From contig JAEEQB010000008.1 in the NCBI GenBank assembly GCA_016285075.1, positions 1 to 64,000 of the forward strand: DNA of 64,000 nucleotides. The letters are read 5' to 3'. Within the stretch, counting starts at the first letter, position 1, and the number at the start of each line of letters is the position of its first letter. The position numbers and the translations under genes are program-made. The notes under the pieces were generated by a model that saw only the letters and a program-made list of their open reading frames with translations, ran no database searches and had not been told where the DNA came from. This document shows, one piece after another, positions 24,799 to 32,494 of this stretch. This stretch comes from Prevotella sp. (GTDB lineage Bacteria > Bacteroidota > Bacteroidia > Bacteroidales > Bacteroidaceae).

Positions 24799-25038
24799 TT
24801 ACAATTTCTTCCCGATACAGTCAATCAGGTCACCAATGTTCTCCCAGGAAAGTATCTCGCGTGAAGTGAACTTGATGCCGAAGGCTTTTTCAAGAGATAC
24901 TACCAGCTGAACGTGGCTCAGCGAGTCCCACTCCTCGACATCGTCGGCAGTAGTCTCGTCAGTCAGTTCAAGGTCGTCCAGTTCTAGCTCCTCGCGGAAC
25001 ACTTCTTCCACTTTCTTCAGAATCTCATTACGTTCCAT
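24799..25038 (-). CDS. Acyl carrier protein (DltC-like position)
   Basis: 79 residues, acidic, helical. The phosphopantetheine attachment Ser is in EEWDSLSHVQLVVSLEKAF. It is first in the operon ACP-MBOAT-SGNH, separated from the MBOAT gene by 15 bp. It presumably carries the acyl group donated to the MBOAT protein. It is not the housekeeping fatty-acid ACP judging by context, which would normally sit beside fabF. Confidence 0.85.
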   Translation of the reverse strand: MERNEILKKVEEVFREELELDDLELTDETTADDVEEWDSLSHVQLVVSLEKAFGIKFTSREILSWENIGDLIDCIGKKL

Positions 25039-25080
25039 ATTTTATTCTTTGTTTTTATTCTTTGTTTTTATAAAACTTTG

Positions 25081-25088
25081 CAAAGATA
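25081..25088 (-). promoter_or_regulatory. -7 box for the ACP-MBOAT-SGNH operon
   Basis: On the minus strand this reads TATCTTTG. The leader down to the ATG at 25038 contains two direct copies of tttttattctttg. Confidence 0.6.
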
Positions 25089-25152
25089 AAAATAAAAATG
25101 TAATTGAGCAAGTTTTTTACCCTTTTATCGTGTCGAGTGGCGTTTTTTTTCG

Positions 25153-25160
25153 TATTTTTG
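25153..25160 (+). promoter_or_regulatory. -7 box abutting the acyltransferase start (leaderless?)
   Basis: TATTTTTG ends only 5 bases before ATG 25166. With a start site about 6-7 bases downstream of the box, the transcript would begin at or next to the start codon. Confidence 0.6.
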
Positions 25161-25165
25161 CACCC

Positions 25166-26227
25166 ATGAAACAAAACAGCGTAACACCATCAGAGTTAAT
25201 AGGCCAGCTACGGTTGCCTCTGGTCATTCTCGTGACATATGCTCACAGCTATGGGGCGGTGGATCCTGACTATAGCCTGCTGACATCAGAATGGGATGGC
25301 TATGAGGTGCTGAAACTACTAGTCAGCCAGACACTTGTAAAGGTTGTTGTGCCCGTTTTCTTCATGATATCAGGCTATCTCTTTTTCAACAACGTTGAGC
25401 GCTGGAACCTACATGTGTATGGTGGAAAGCTGAAAAGAAGGTTGTGGACGTTGTTTCTCCCTTATGTGGTGTGGAACATATTAATGGTGGTGAAACTCAA
25501 CCATTCAAATTCCTCCTTTCACTTTTCTCCTTCCTCGATATGGTCACAATGGGAAAAGGCGGGTATACAGACAGACTGGTTGGGCATGGAGCACTGGATG
25601 ACCGCTCCGTGCAATATGCCCCTGTGGTTCCTACGCGACTTAATGGTGGTGTCGTTGCTGTCGCCGCTGGTTTATTGGCTGATTCGCCATTGGGGACGAT
25701 GGGTGATAGCCGTTCTGACAGTGGTCTATCTTTCGGGTATAGGAGCCTTTCCCTTGCCAGGACTATCGATGTATGCAGTCTATTTCTTCAGCCTCGGAGC
25801 CTTTCAGAGCATTCATCGTCACGACCCCATAGCAGTTGCCCTCAGGTTCGAGAAACCGGCTTCCGTACTCTCCCTGTTGTTGGCGGGGGCTATGATGTTG
25901 ACCTATCGTACGCCGTTGTTCTCGCCGCTGATGCTGGGCTTCCGGCTGACCGGAGCCGTTGTCGTGGTTTGTCTGGCATACCGGTTGCTCACAAACACTC
26001 GCCACCGCCAGTCCGCCGTTGTCTGCCGTTCCTCCTACTTTCTCTATCTGGGGCACTATGTCTTCTTCCTGTCGTTTATCGATGCATGGATGCTCAGCAT
26101 TCCTCATTCCACATTACTCTTCTGCGTCCACTATCTTGCTGCACCACTGCTGAAGGCTGTGCTCTTTGTTTTGGCCTATCAGTTGTGGAACAGGCTGTGG
26201 ACAATGCTTTTTTCTGTGAAAAAGTAA
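25166..26227 (+). CDS. Acyltransferase family 3 membrane protein
   Basis: 353 residues from ATG 25166, chosen because it directly follows the -7 box; a longer reading from 25049 would overlap the promoter. About ten hydrophobic helices. The start LRLPLVILVTYAHSYG, with its early His, followed by FFMISGYLFF and NMPLWFLRDLMVV, are hallmarks of the acyltransferase-3 (OafA/WecH-like) family that O-acylates surface sugars. It is divergent from the ACP-MBOAT operon, with 120 bp between, so the two may modify the same surface polymer. Confidence 0.8.
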   Translation: MKQNSVTPSELIGQLRLPLVILVTYAHSYGAVDPDYSLLTSEWDGYEVLKLLVSQTLVKVVVPVFFMISGYLFFNNVERWNLHVYGGKLKRRLWTLFLPYVVWNILMVVKLNHSNSSFHFSPSSIWSQWEKAGIQTDWLGMEHWMTAPCNMPLWFLRDLMVVSLLSPLVYWLIRHWGRWVIAVLTVVYLSGIGAFPLPGLSMYAVYFFSLGAFQSIHRHDPIAVALRFEKPASVLSLLLAGAMMLTYRTPLFSPLMLGFRLTGAVVVVCLAYRLLTNTRHRQSAVVCRSSYFLYLGHYVFFLSFIDAWMLSIPHSTLLFCVHYLAAPLLKAVLFVLAYQLWNRLWTMLFSVKK

Positions 26228-26279
26228 CTACTTTCCTGTGAAAAATAACCGAAAGTTTTGTTGGTTCATAAAAATGATG

Positions 26280-26287
26280 TATCTTTG
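26280..26287 (+). promoter_or_regulatory. -7 box for GT2 gene
   Basis: TATCTTTG with a TTTTG element about 20 bp upstream (26256-26260), the usual Bacteroidetes spacing. Confidence 0.65.
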
Positions 26288-26326
26288 CACGATAGAAACA
26301 TGATAGAACAGCGTAGATTCTGAAAA

Positions 26327-27379
26327 ATGCCAAATATTTCCGTCATTCTTTCTGCCTACAACGACGAGAAGACTGTCAAGCGTTGTCTGGAATCGGTTTT
26401 TGCACAGGAAAATACCGATATGAGGATAGAGTGTTTGGTGGTTGATGATTGTTCGACCGATGCTACGCTCGATATTATCCGCCATGAAGTAGGTGCCTAC
26501 AAAGGTAGTATCTCTTTTCGCATTCTGCGTCACAAAATCCATCATGGCCTGTCCCGCACACGTAACACTGGACTTGACCGGGCTATGGGCGACTATGTGA
26601 TGTTTGTCAATGCCACCGATGTGTTGCGTCCAGGATGTATGGATGTGTTTATGGTGAACCTGATGCGCTATTGGGATGTCGACGTGATTGCCGGAAACGT
26701 GTTCAACAGTGTGAGCGGGCAGAATCTCTTCCCCAACCTCACCAGCACGATGGCCTTGCGCGGACGCGGACAGATGATTTGCCAGGAAATGCTGGCCAAC
26801 CATCTTTATCTCTTCGCATGGAACAAACTCATACGGCGCGACCTGCTTATGAGCCTTAATGCGCGATTCGACGAGACAATGGCCTATGCCGACATTCAGT
26901 GGGCATTCCAAGTATTCAGCAATGTTTCGTCTATTGCCCTGCTGCCCGAAGTGACCTATGAATATATGTCACACGATATGGGAACCATTGGCATGGCCGA
27001 GAAACGCGTGAATGCCCTGTTGTCAAGCTATGCTGCCACTAGTGAGTACCTCATTGATCACTGCCCCCGACCCGAAGGCGAAGGCGAAGGCTATTATTTT
27101 GCCCACCAGCTTTTTGTTTATGGAATGCTGGAAGGAGCCGAGCTGGTGCTCAAAGAGTACAATGTGCTTCCTCAGGTGAAGCGTGAATTGAGCAATGTGC
27201 GTTCCAGGCTTGTGTCACAGACTCGTAAGGACGGGCAGAAAAGATTATCGCTCTATTTCGTGCAGGATGCATCGCTCTTTAGCGGAATCATCAAATTGCC
27301 CGCATTCAAACGCTTTGACGAAGTGGTGGCAGATGTGGTCAAACAGCTTGGCACGCTAGTAGGAAAACAGTTATCATAG
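26327..27379 (+). CDS. Family 2 glycosyltransferase (atypical DxD)
   Basis: 350 residues, GT-A fold. ISVILSAYNDEKTVKRCLESVF and VVDDCSTDATLDII form the nucleotide-binding start; GLSRTRNTGLDRAMGDYVMFVNATDVLRPG is the region where the metal-binding DxD should be, here NATD. WNKLIRRDLL and an acidic stretch follow. No membrane helix is seen in the first 300 residues. It probably adds a sugar to a surface glycan, but the missing first Asp leaves activity open. Its stop is 8 bp from the end of the facing PorW-like gene. Confidence 0.8.
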   Translation: MPNISVILSAYNDEKTVKRCLESVFAQENTDMRIECLVVDDCSTDATLDIIRHEVGAYKGSISFRILRHKIHHGLSRTRNTGLDRAMGDYVMFVNATDVLRPGCMDVFMVNLMRYWDVDVIAGNVFNSVSGQNLFPNLTSTMALRGRGQMICQEMLANHLYLFAWNKLIRRDLLMSLNARFDETMAYADIQWAFQVFSNVSSIALLPEVTYEYMSHDMGTIGMAEKRVNALLSSYAATSEYLIDHCPRPEGEGEGYYFAHQLFVYGMLEGAELVLKEYNVLPQVKRELSNVRSRLVSQTRKDGQKRLSLYFVQDASLFSGIIKLPAFKRFDEVVADVVKQLGTLVGKQLS

Positions 27380-27387
27380 AAGCTTGA

Positions 27388-30378
27388 TTAGAAGAAATCA
27401 AGGTCGAAATCCGAGTCATCCTCAATACCCGACTCTTCCTCTTCGTTGTCCTGTGGAGTTCCTATGTCCTCAGGATCGGCAGGCTGGGCAACGTTAGTGG
27501 GAACAAGTAGCAACTTCTCGTCACTGACCGGCAAAGGCAGGAAGGTGTCGTCGTAGAACTGCTGATAATCATCCAGCGAGAAACGTGTGCCGAGGAGCCG
27601 CAGGTTTTGGTCGCTCACCAGGAGACTGCGGCACTGATGCAGCATTTTCAGCAGTGACTCGGGAGCAGAGGTGTGGAGCTGACGTGCATACTGGAGCGCT
27701 TCGTCGTAATTCAGGAAACCACGTATCAGCAGACGGCAAACGCTTACCTGTTCTCCCGTTTCCTCGGAATATTGAGTCTGAACGTCGGTCTCTAGGTCGA
27801 AGTTACGTACCAGGAAATTGGTGAAGTTGTAGCGGGCCATTTCGTAGAGTAATTGGTTGTCGGCATGTGGAATACCGGTGGCACTGAGTGAGTCGGGATT
27901 GTAGACCAGAAGGAATATAAAACCAGTGTTGCGCTCGGCCGACAGTGTGTCGGCAGCGACAGTTGAGTCGGCTGCAGCGGTCAGCTTCACATCACGAAGA
28001 GACCATACATCACCTAAGTCGAACTTTCCGCCGTGTAGGCGACGTCCTTCTTGGACGCCCTTCACTATCATACCAGCCAGAGGCGTTACCTCGCTCTGCG
28101 GATACTGCTCGACCACGTGGCGCAGTTGGATCACGCAACTGTCTCCGTCTCCTTGGTTAAGACGGCTTAAAGCATTGACAAACATAAACTTAGGACGGTT
28201 CTCGCCCAAGGGGAAACGCTGTTGGGAAATCAGGTGGTTGGCTGCTATCTCCTGATGACGGTCATGTCGAAAAGCCTCGTAAGTGGCTGTGTATAGCGAG
28301 TCTTCCAGATGCTGCCCGAACCGTTGGTTCTCCTCGAAGTAAGGATCGTTGAGTAGTGTTGCGTATTGGCTTTCGGGGTAGTCGGCAAGCAGATGTGATA
28401 GGCAGGTCTCTGCCACCTCTGTGTGTCCCAAGCGTGAATAGAGCAGGAATAGGTGATACCAGGCTTCGTCCAGTTGGGAAAAGTCTGAATAATGGTTCGT
28501 GAGCCGCAACAGCTGCTTCTCTGCCAATTTCAGATTGTCGAGTTTATCCTTGAAAATGATGCCAGAATGAAACAGACCGTCCTTGATCAGTTCGTTCGAC
28601 TGTGCCATCTGCTCCTCGGTGAAAGGTATTTGTGCCAGGTAGTATTCGCGGTTGTGGGGGTCATTGGCCAAACTGTCGTCAATGGCTTTGCCAGTATCAT
28701 CAATAGGGGTGGAGCCGATGGAGTTGGTGGCGGCTGTGTCTAAGGAGTCGTTCATCATCTCCTCACTGTCGGCAGCTTCCAAAGCAGGACTCTCTAAGTT
28801 CACAACAGTCTTGTTTATCCGCTGCCAGTTATCGGCATTCTCACGGCGACCCCACTGCTGTTGGAACTGCTGTTTACCCTGATTGACGGCCTGTACGTTG
28901 TAGAAGTACCAGGCGCCACCCTGTTGCGCTCCTGGTGTAGCAGAACGCGGTGTGTTGGCTTGATTGCGGTTGCCGCCAGCGGCTCCCCTTTGCTGAAGTA
29001 CCTTTTCCACCTCTCGTTCACGTGCTGCATCGCGCTCCTCTTTCTCTTTCTTCTTCAAAGCTGCAATCACACGGTCGATGGCTGCCAGACGGTCTTCCTC
29101 AGACATTTTTGCCAATTGCTGCAGAGAGTCTTGCAGATAGACAGCATCTGTATAGGGAACCAGTTCATCAAGAACCTTTGAACGCAAAGAAAGCTCCTCG
29201 TAGTCAGGACGTTCCTTGTCGAGAAGACCAATCGCCTCTCCATAGCAACGCTGCGCATCATTGTATTTCTCGAGTTGCCAATAAAGGTTGCCTAGGTTCA
29301 GCAGAAGTACACCCTTCTCCACACCTGAACGCGTCGCTTTCTTGTTACCTTCCTCATAGGCGCTGATAGCGCGGACGGTATCATTCTGTGCAAGGTAGAT
29401 GTTGCCGATGGCGTAATACACCTGATCCAGGTAGTCCTTGTTGTTGTCGTTGTGAGCCATACGCCTCAGACGGCTGATCATTTTCTTTGCATTGCCCTGC
29501 GCCATCACTTCTGTCTGGGCAATACGCGCATTGAACGATACCTCGTAGGGCGGGTTCTGACGCACTACCTTGCCATAGGCCTTGTAGGCTGTCTCACGGT
29601 GGCCTAATGCCGTCTCTACCTGACCTAAGAGAAACAGTTCGCGGGCTTTTTGAGTCTTACGGCGTTCGTGACGGATGACTTTGCGTAGATAGGTGGCAGC
29701 CTGTTCATAGTTGCCGCTGCGAAGGTAGTAGTCGGCGTAGGTGTAGTCCCAATCGCGCGCAGCACGGTAGTGGATGGAGTCGCGACTCATATTGCGGATT
29801 ACGTCCTCGGCATCATAGATCCAGCCCAGTTCCACATAACACTTGGCCAGCCATGCACGGGCTAACGAGTTCTGCATGGGTTGCGTTTGGTATAGGCGGC
29901 TCATATAGGAAAAAGTTGCGGCTGCCTCGTCGAATGCACCCTTCTGGAACTGTGCTTTGCCCATCAATAGCCAAGCTTTCCAAAGGAATGGATTGTATTC
30001 GAGACGCCCCAGCCACTCGCGATCGCTTGCGGTCTTTCTGCGGCTCTTGTTCCACTCGGGACGCGCTTTGATGCTATGTTGTTTGATGGCTTTTTCCATC
30101 TTTTCGATGGTCCGGTCGAAATTGCCCTTGCCTGTCTCCCTGCTCTGTTTGTTGCCTACCGCGTAAAGTGGCAGCAGTTCCGTAAAGTTGTCCTTGTTTC
30201 CCTTCTCTTTCTCCTCTGTTCCCTCTATAAAAGCTTGAGAGCCGTTGTAGTAAGTGTTGTATCTGGCAGTGAACGACTGCCAGAAACGGCTTCTTGCTGT
30301 ATTCTTGTGCACAGAACAACTAACCATTGCGGCGGCAACAGTTGCTATATATAATATGTACATGCGTCTGCGCATCAT
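27388..30378 (-). CDS. porW: PorW/SprE-type TPR lipoprotein of type IX secretion
   Basis: 996 residues from the ATG at 30378, chosen because it gives a short signal with lipobox AAAMVSC; ATGs at 30420/30417 would add 14 residues. After the lipidated Cys comes the family signature around FWQSFTARYNTYYNGSQAF. Then come many TPR-like repeats (WLLMGKAQFQKGAFDEAAATF, LFLLGQVETALGHRETAYKAYG, LLLNLGNLYWQLEKYNDAQRCYG), a charged Gln/Gly-rich linker near 490-530 and a second TPR block. The acidic C-terminus ends DFDLDFF. PorW/SprE links the PorKLMN motor to the outer-membrane translocon in type IX secretion and gliding. It is last in an operon with a small Cys-rich protein and aroA. Confidence 0.8.
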   Translation of the reverse strand: MMRRRMYILYIATVAAAMVSCSVHKNTARSRFWQSFTARYNTYYNGSQAFIEGTEEKEKGNKDNFTELLPLYAVGNKQSRETGKGNFDRTIEKMEKAIKQHSIKARPEWNKSRRKTASDREWLGRLEYNPFLWKAWLLMGKAQFQKGAFDEAAATFSYMSRLYQTQPMQNSLARAWLAKCYVELGWIYDAEDVIRNMSRDSIHYRAARDWDYTYADYYLRSGNYEQAATYLRKVIRHERRKTQKARELFLLGQVETALGHRETAYKAYGKVVRQNPPYEVSFNARIAQTEVMAQGNAKKMISRLRRMAHNDNNKDYLDQVYYAIGNIYLAQNDTVRAISAYEEGNKKATRSGVEKGVLLLNLGNLYWQLEKYNDAQRCYGEAIGLLDKERPDYEELSLRSKVLDELVPYTDAVYLQDSLQQLAKMSEEDRLAAIDRVIAALKKKEKEERDAAREREVEKVLQQRGAAGGNRNQANTPRSATPGAQQGGAWYFYNVQAVNQGKQQFQQQWGRRENADNWQRINKTVVNLESPALEAADSEEMMNDSLDTAATNSIGSTPIDDTGKAIDDSLANDPHNREYYLAQIPFTEEQMAQSNELIKDGLFHSGIIFKDKLDNLKLAEKQLLRLTNHYSDFSQLDEAWYHLFLLYSRLGHTEVAETCLSHLLADYPESQYATLLNDPYFEENQRFGQHLEDSLYTATYEAFRHDRHQEIAANHLISQQRFPLGENRPKFMFVNALSRLNQGDGDSCVIQLRHVVEQYPQSEVTPLAGMIVKGVQEGRRLHGGKFDLGDVWSLRDVKLTAAADSTVAADTLSAERNTGFIFLLVYNPDSLSATGIPHADNQLLYEMARYNFTNFLVRNFDLETDVQTQYSEETGEQVSVCRLLIRGFLNYDEALQYARQLHTSAPESLLKMLHQCRSLLVSDQNLRLLGTRFSLDDYQQFYDDTFLPLPVSDEKLLLVPTNVAQPADPEDIGTPQDNEEEESGIEDDSDFDLDFF

Positions 30379-30482
30379 ACATTTATTTTTTGTGAGTAAG
30401 GCCTTCAGCAAGTCCATCATATCTTATATCAGCAAGCCTTTTGTCTCTCAGATCAGCAAGACCTTCATTTACTTAACTATGT

Positions 30483-30683
30483 TTACTTGTTTTTATTGCC
30501 TTCACGCTGCTTTTTCTCTTCCAAAAGACAGGCTATCTTGCATTCCCCTCTGTCCTTTGAACTGCATGTGGAACAATCATTACCAGTGACAATCTCATCG
30601 TCACCACCTTGAAAATGAGAGGCGACTGCTGCAATGATGCCCAATGCCACAAGGCCAGTAATGCAAACCAAAGCAAACTCCAT
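30483..30683 (-). CDS. Small Cys-containing membrane protein
   Basis: 66 residues. One N-terminal membrane helix (FALVCITGLVALGIIAAVAS) is followed by a short soluble tail with four cysteines (NDCSTCSSKDRGECKIACLL) and a basic end. The C-x2-C and C-x3-C spacing could bind a metal or cluster. It sits between aroA (50 bp) and porW (about 100 bp) in the same direction. I do not recognise a named family. Confidence 0.7.
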   Translation of the reverse strand: MEFALVCITGLVALGIIAAVASHFQGGDDEIVTGNDCSTCSSKDRGECKIACLLEEKKQREGNKNK

Positions 30684-30732
30684 ATTTCAATTCTTTACCT
30701 GCCAGATGGTGGCAGTAGCCTTTGTCTCTTTT

Positions 30733-31998
30733 TTAATGAGGGAAGTTGCCATATTCGCTTTTCACTTTGAATCCAACGGATTGGAGGTCATCCCAAAAAC
30801 GGGGATAAGACTTTGTCACGACCTGAGGGTTGTTAATGGTAATGGTATGACGCATAGCTATCGGGGCAAATGACAATGCCATTCTATGGTCTTCATAAGT
30901 ATCGATGACAGCATCGTGCTGCGGCTCACACCGTTCACCGTCCCAAGAAAGAATGCTTTCGTCCTGATCGTGAAGTACGTAGCCAAGCTTTTTCAGTTCT
31001 TTTTTCAGGGCATCTATGCGGTCGGTCTCCTTGATTTTTAGTGTGGAAAGCCCTGTGAAACGGAACGGAACACCCAACAGGCAACACGTTACGACAAAGG
31101 TCTGTGCAAGATCAGGCACGCTCTTGAAGTCGTAATCCAGACGTGGAACGCAAGGCCCCATGCGCCGGATGGTCACTGTCTGTGGTATGCCAGCTTCCTT
31201 CGACTCGAACTGAGTTTTAACACCTAGCAGGCTGAAAATGTACTTCACCATCGAATCGCCCTGCTTGGAGCCGTCCATTAGACCCGTCAGTCTGATCTCA
31301 TCCTCGGGATTGTCACTAAGGGCTAGCATCTCATACCAATAGCTGGCTCCGCTCCAGTCGTTTTCAATAAAATACTCGTGGTTGTGGTAGGGTTTGGCCT
31401 TTACAAGAATCGTGTCACCACTGATCCATTCGGCATCGGCACCGAACTCACGCATGGTCCATAGTGTCAAGTCAATATAGGGACGGGAGATGATGTCGCC
31501 TGACAACCTTAGCTCCAACCCGTTCGTCAGAATAGGACCAATCATCAGCAGTGCAGAGATATACTGAGAGCTGATGCCTCCTGGTACCTCCAATAGTCCG
31601 CCCTCCAGCGGGTGCCCAGTAATACGCAGCGGAGGAAATCCCTCCTTTCCTACGTAACTGATATGAGCACCCAAACGGCGAAGTGCATCCACCAACACAC
31701 CAATGGGCCGTTGCTTCATACGCTCAGTACCGGTAATTATGTGTGTGCCTTCCATTGCAGAAAGATACGCTGTCATGAAACGCATAGCGGTACCTGCTGC
31801 CTTGATATTGATTTCTTCTGGCATGTGGCGCAGGGCCTCGATAATCACTTCTGTGTCGTCACAGTCGCTCAGATTCTTAGGTAAAGTCTGTCCGCCGCTG
31901 AGCGCATAGATAATCAAAGCACGGTTGGAAATGCTTTTTGAGGCCGGAAGACTGATTACTGCGTTCAAACTACTTGGGGCTTCTATCGTATATCTCAT
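30733..31998 (-). CDS. aroA: 3-phosphoshikimate 1-carboxyvinyltransferase (EPSP synthase)
   Basis: 421 residues from the ATG at 31998; an in-frame TTG three codons upstream is less likely. It adds phosphoenolpyruvate to shikimate-3-phosphate in the aromatic amino acid pathway. Visible motifs: LPASKSISNRALI (Lys/Ser/Arg of the active site), AGTAMRFMTAYL, RPIGVLVDALRRLG, SSQYISALLM and KETDRIDALKKELKKLG with the closing DHRMALSFAP. It is of standard length with no obvious damage. Confidence 0.93.
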   Translation of the reverse strand: MRYTIEAPSSLNAVISLPASKSISNRALIIYALSGGQTLPKNLSDCDDTEVIIEALRHMPEEINIKAAGTAMRFMTAYLSAMEGTHIITGTERMKQRPIGVLVDALRRLGAHISYVGKEGFPPLRITGHPLEGGLLEVPGGISSQYISALLMIGPILTNGLELRLSGDIISRPYIDLTLWTMREFGADAEWISGDTILVKAKPYHNHEYFIENDWSGASYWYEMLALSDNPEDEIRLTGLMDGSKQGDSMVKYIFSLLGVKTQFESKEAGIPQTVTIRRMGPCVPRLDYDFKSVPDLAQTFVVTCCLLGVPFRFTGLSTLKIKETDRIDALKKELKKLGYVLHDQDESILSWDGERCEPQHDAVIDTYEDHRMALSFAPIAMRHTITINNPQVVTKSYPRFWDDLQSVGFKVKSEYGNFPH

Positions 31999-32032
31999 AG
32001 TATTCAATCCTGTTTATAGAAAGAGATTTTTG

Positions 32033-32212
32033 CTATTCGAAGATTTTGTCCACGAAATGATCTATGTAAGTGGAGTCCTCTTCCTCCTCCTCTTCAAGTC
32101 CTAAAGGATCAGATATGAAGTCCTTACATCCATCCACAAAACTAAATATGGCTACCAATACTATCAGGCAAACAATGAGTTTGCCACCCCATTTATCAAA
32201 GAATTCTTTCAT
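32033..32212 (-). CDS. Small single-span membrane protein
   Basis: 59 residues, reading MKEFFDKWGGKLIVCLIVLVA at the start, then FSFVDGCKDFISDPLGL, a run of six Glu and an acidic end. One membrane helix (about 11-25). It starts 20 bp after a clear -7 box and precedes aroA by 34 bp, so it leads the aroA-porW transcript. Function unknown. Confidence 0.65.
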   Translation of the reverse strand: MKEFFDKWGGKLIVCLIVLVAIFSFVDGCKDFISDPLGLEEEEEEDSTYIDHFVDKIFE

Positions 32213-32232
32213 GTCTTATACTTTTTTGATGG

Positions 32233-32240
32233 CAAAGTTA
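32233..32240 (-). promoter_or_regulatory. -7 box for the small protein-aroA-porW operon
   Basis: On the minus strand this reads TAACTTTG, 20 bp before the ATG at 32212. Confidence 0.65.
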
Positions 32241-32303
32241 CACTAAAAGTGCAAAAAAACGAAAAAAGTTTCCCTAAAATTTGCAAATGTCGTAGAAAGT
32301 GTG

Positions 32304-32311
32304 TAATTTTG
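32304..32311 (+). promoter_or_regulatory. -7 box for tRNA-Pro
   Basis: TAATTTTG, 45 bp upstream of the tRNA. Confidence 0.55.
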
Positions 32312-32356
32312 CACCCGCATTCGACAAATAAGGGTCGGTGCTAAGCTAAAAAGGAT

Positions 32357-32432
32357 CGGGATTTAGCGCAGTTGGTAGCGCACACGTCTGGGGGGCGCGA
32401 GGTCGCTGGTTCGAGTCCAGTAATCCCGACCA
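32357..32432 (+). tRNA. tRNA-Pro, anticodon GGG
   Basis: 76 nt. Acceptor CGGGATT (32357-32363) pairs with AATCCCG. The D-arm is GCGC/GCGC, the anticodon loop CTGGGGG puts GGG at 32390-32392, the T-arm is GCTGG-TTCGAGT-CCAGT, and the CCA end is encoded. The anticodon stem CACGT/GCGCG contains one A-C mismatch and one U-G pair, otherwise the cloverleaf is complete. Confidence 0.9.
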
Positions 32433-32476
32433 AAAGAAAATCCAAACCGCTGATATCAGTAGTTTGGATTTCTTTT
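32432..32476 (+). terminator. Hairpin terminator after tRNA-Pro
   Basis: aaatccaaac (32438-32447) pairs with gtttggattt (32462-32471), with further A-T pairs outward and a T-run (32473-32476). The loop holds the self-complementary tgatatca. It ends 18 bp before the M3 peptidase ATG, so it may also act on readthrough into that gene. Confidence 0.6.
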
Positions 32477-32494
32477 GATAGAGAGAAGTGTGTT

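Noticed and set aside
25444..26241. Open frame of about 265 codons on the plus strand
   Set aside because: It overlaps the acyltransferase-3 gene in another frame; its residue composition is Ser/Arg/Pro-rich with no domain.
27383..27402. Hairpin cttgatt/aatcaag between GT2 and porW as terminator
   Set aside because: Short A-T-rich stem without a T-run; it lies at the end of the porW coding region and is too weak to call.
32372..32494. Upstream extension of the M3 peptidase frame through the tRNA
   Set aside because: It is in the tRNA and its terminator; homologues begin near the ATG at 32495.
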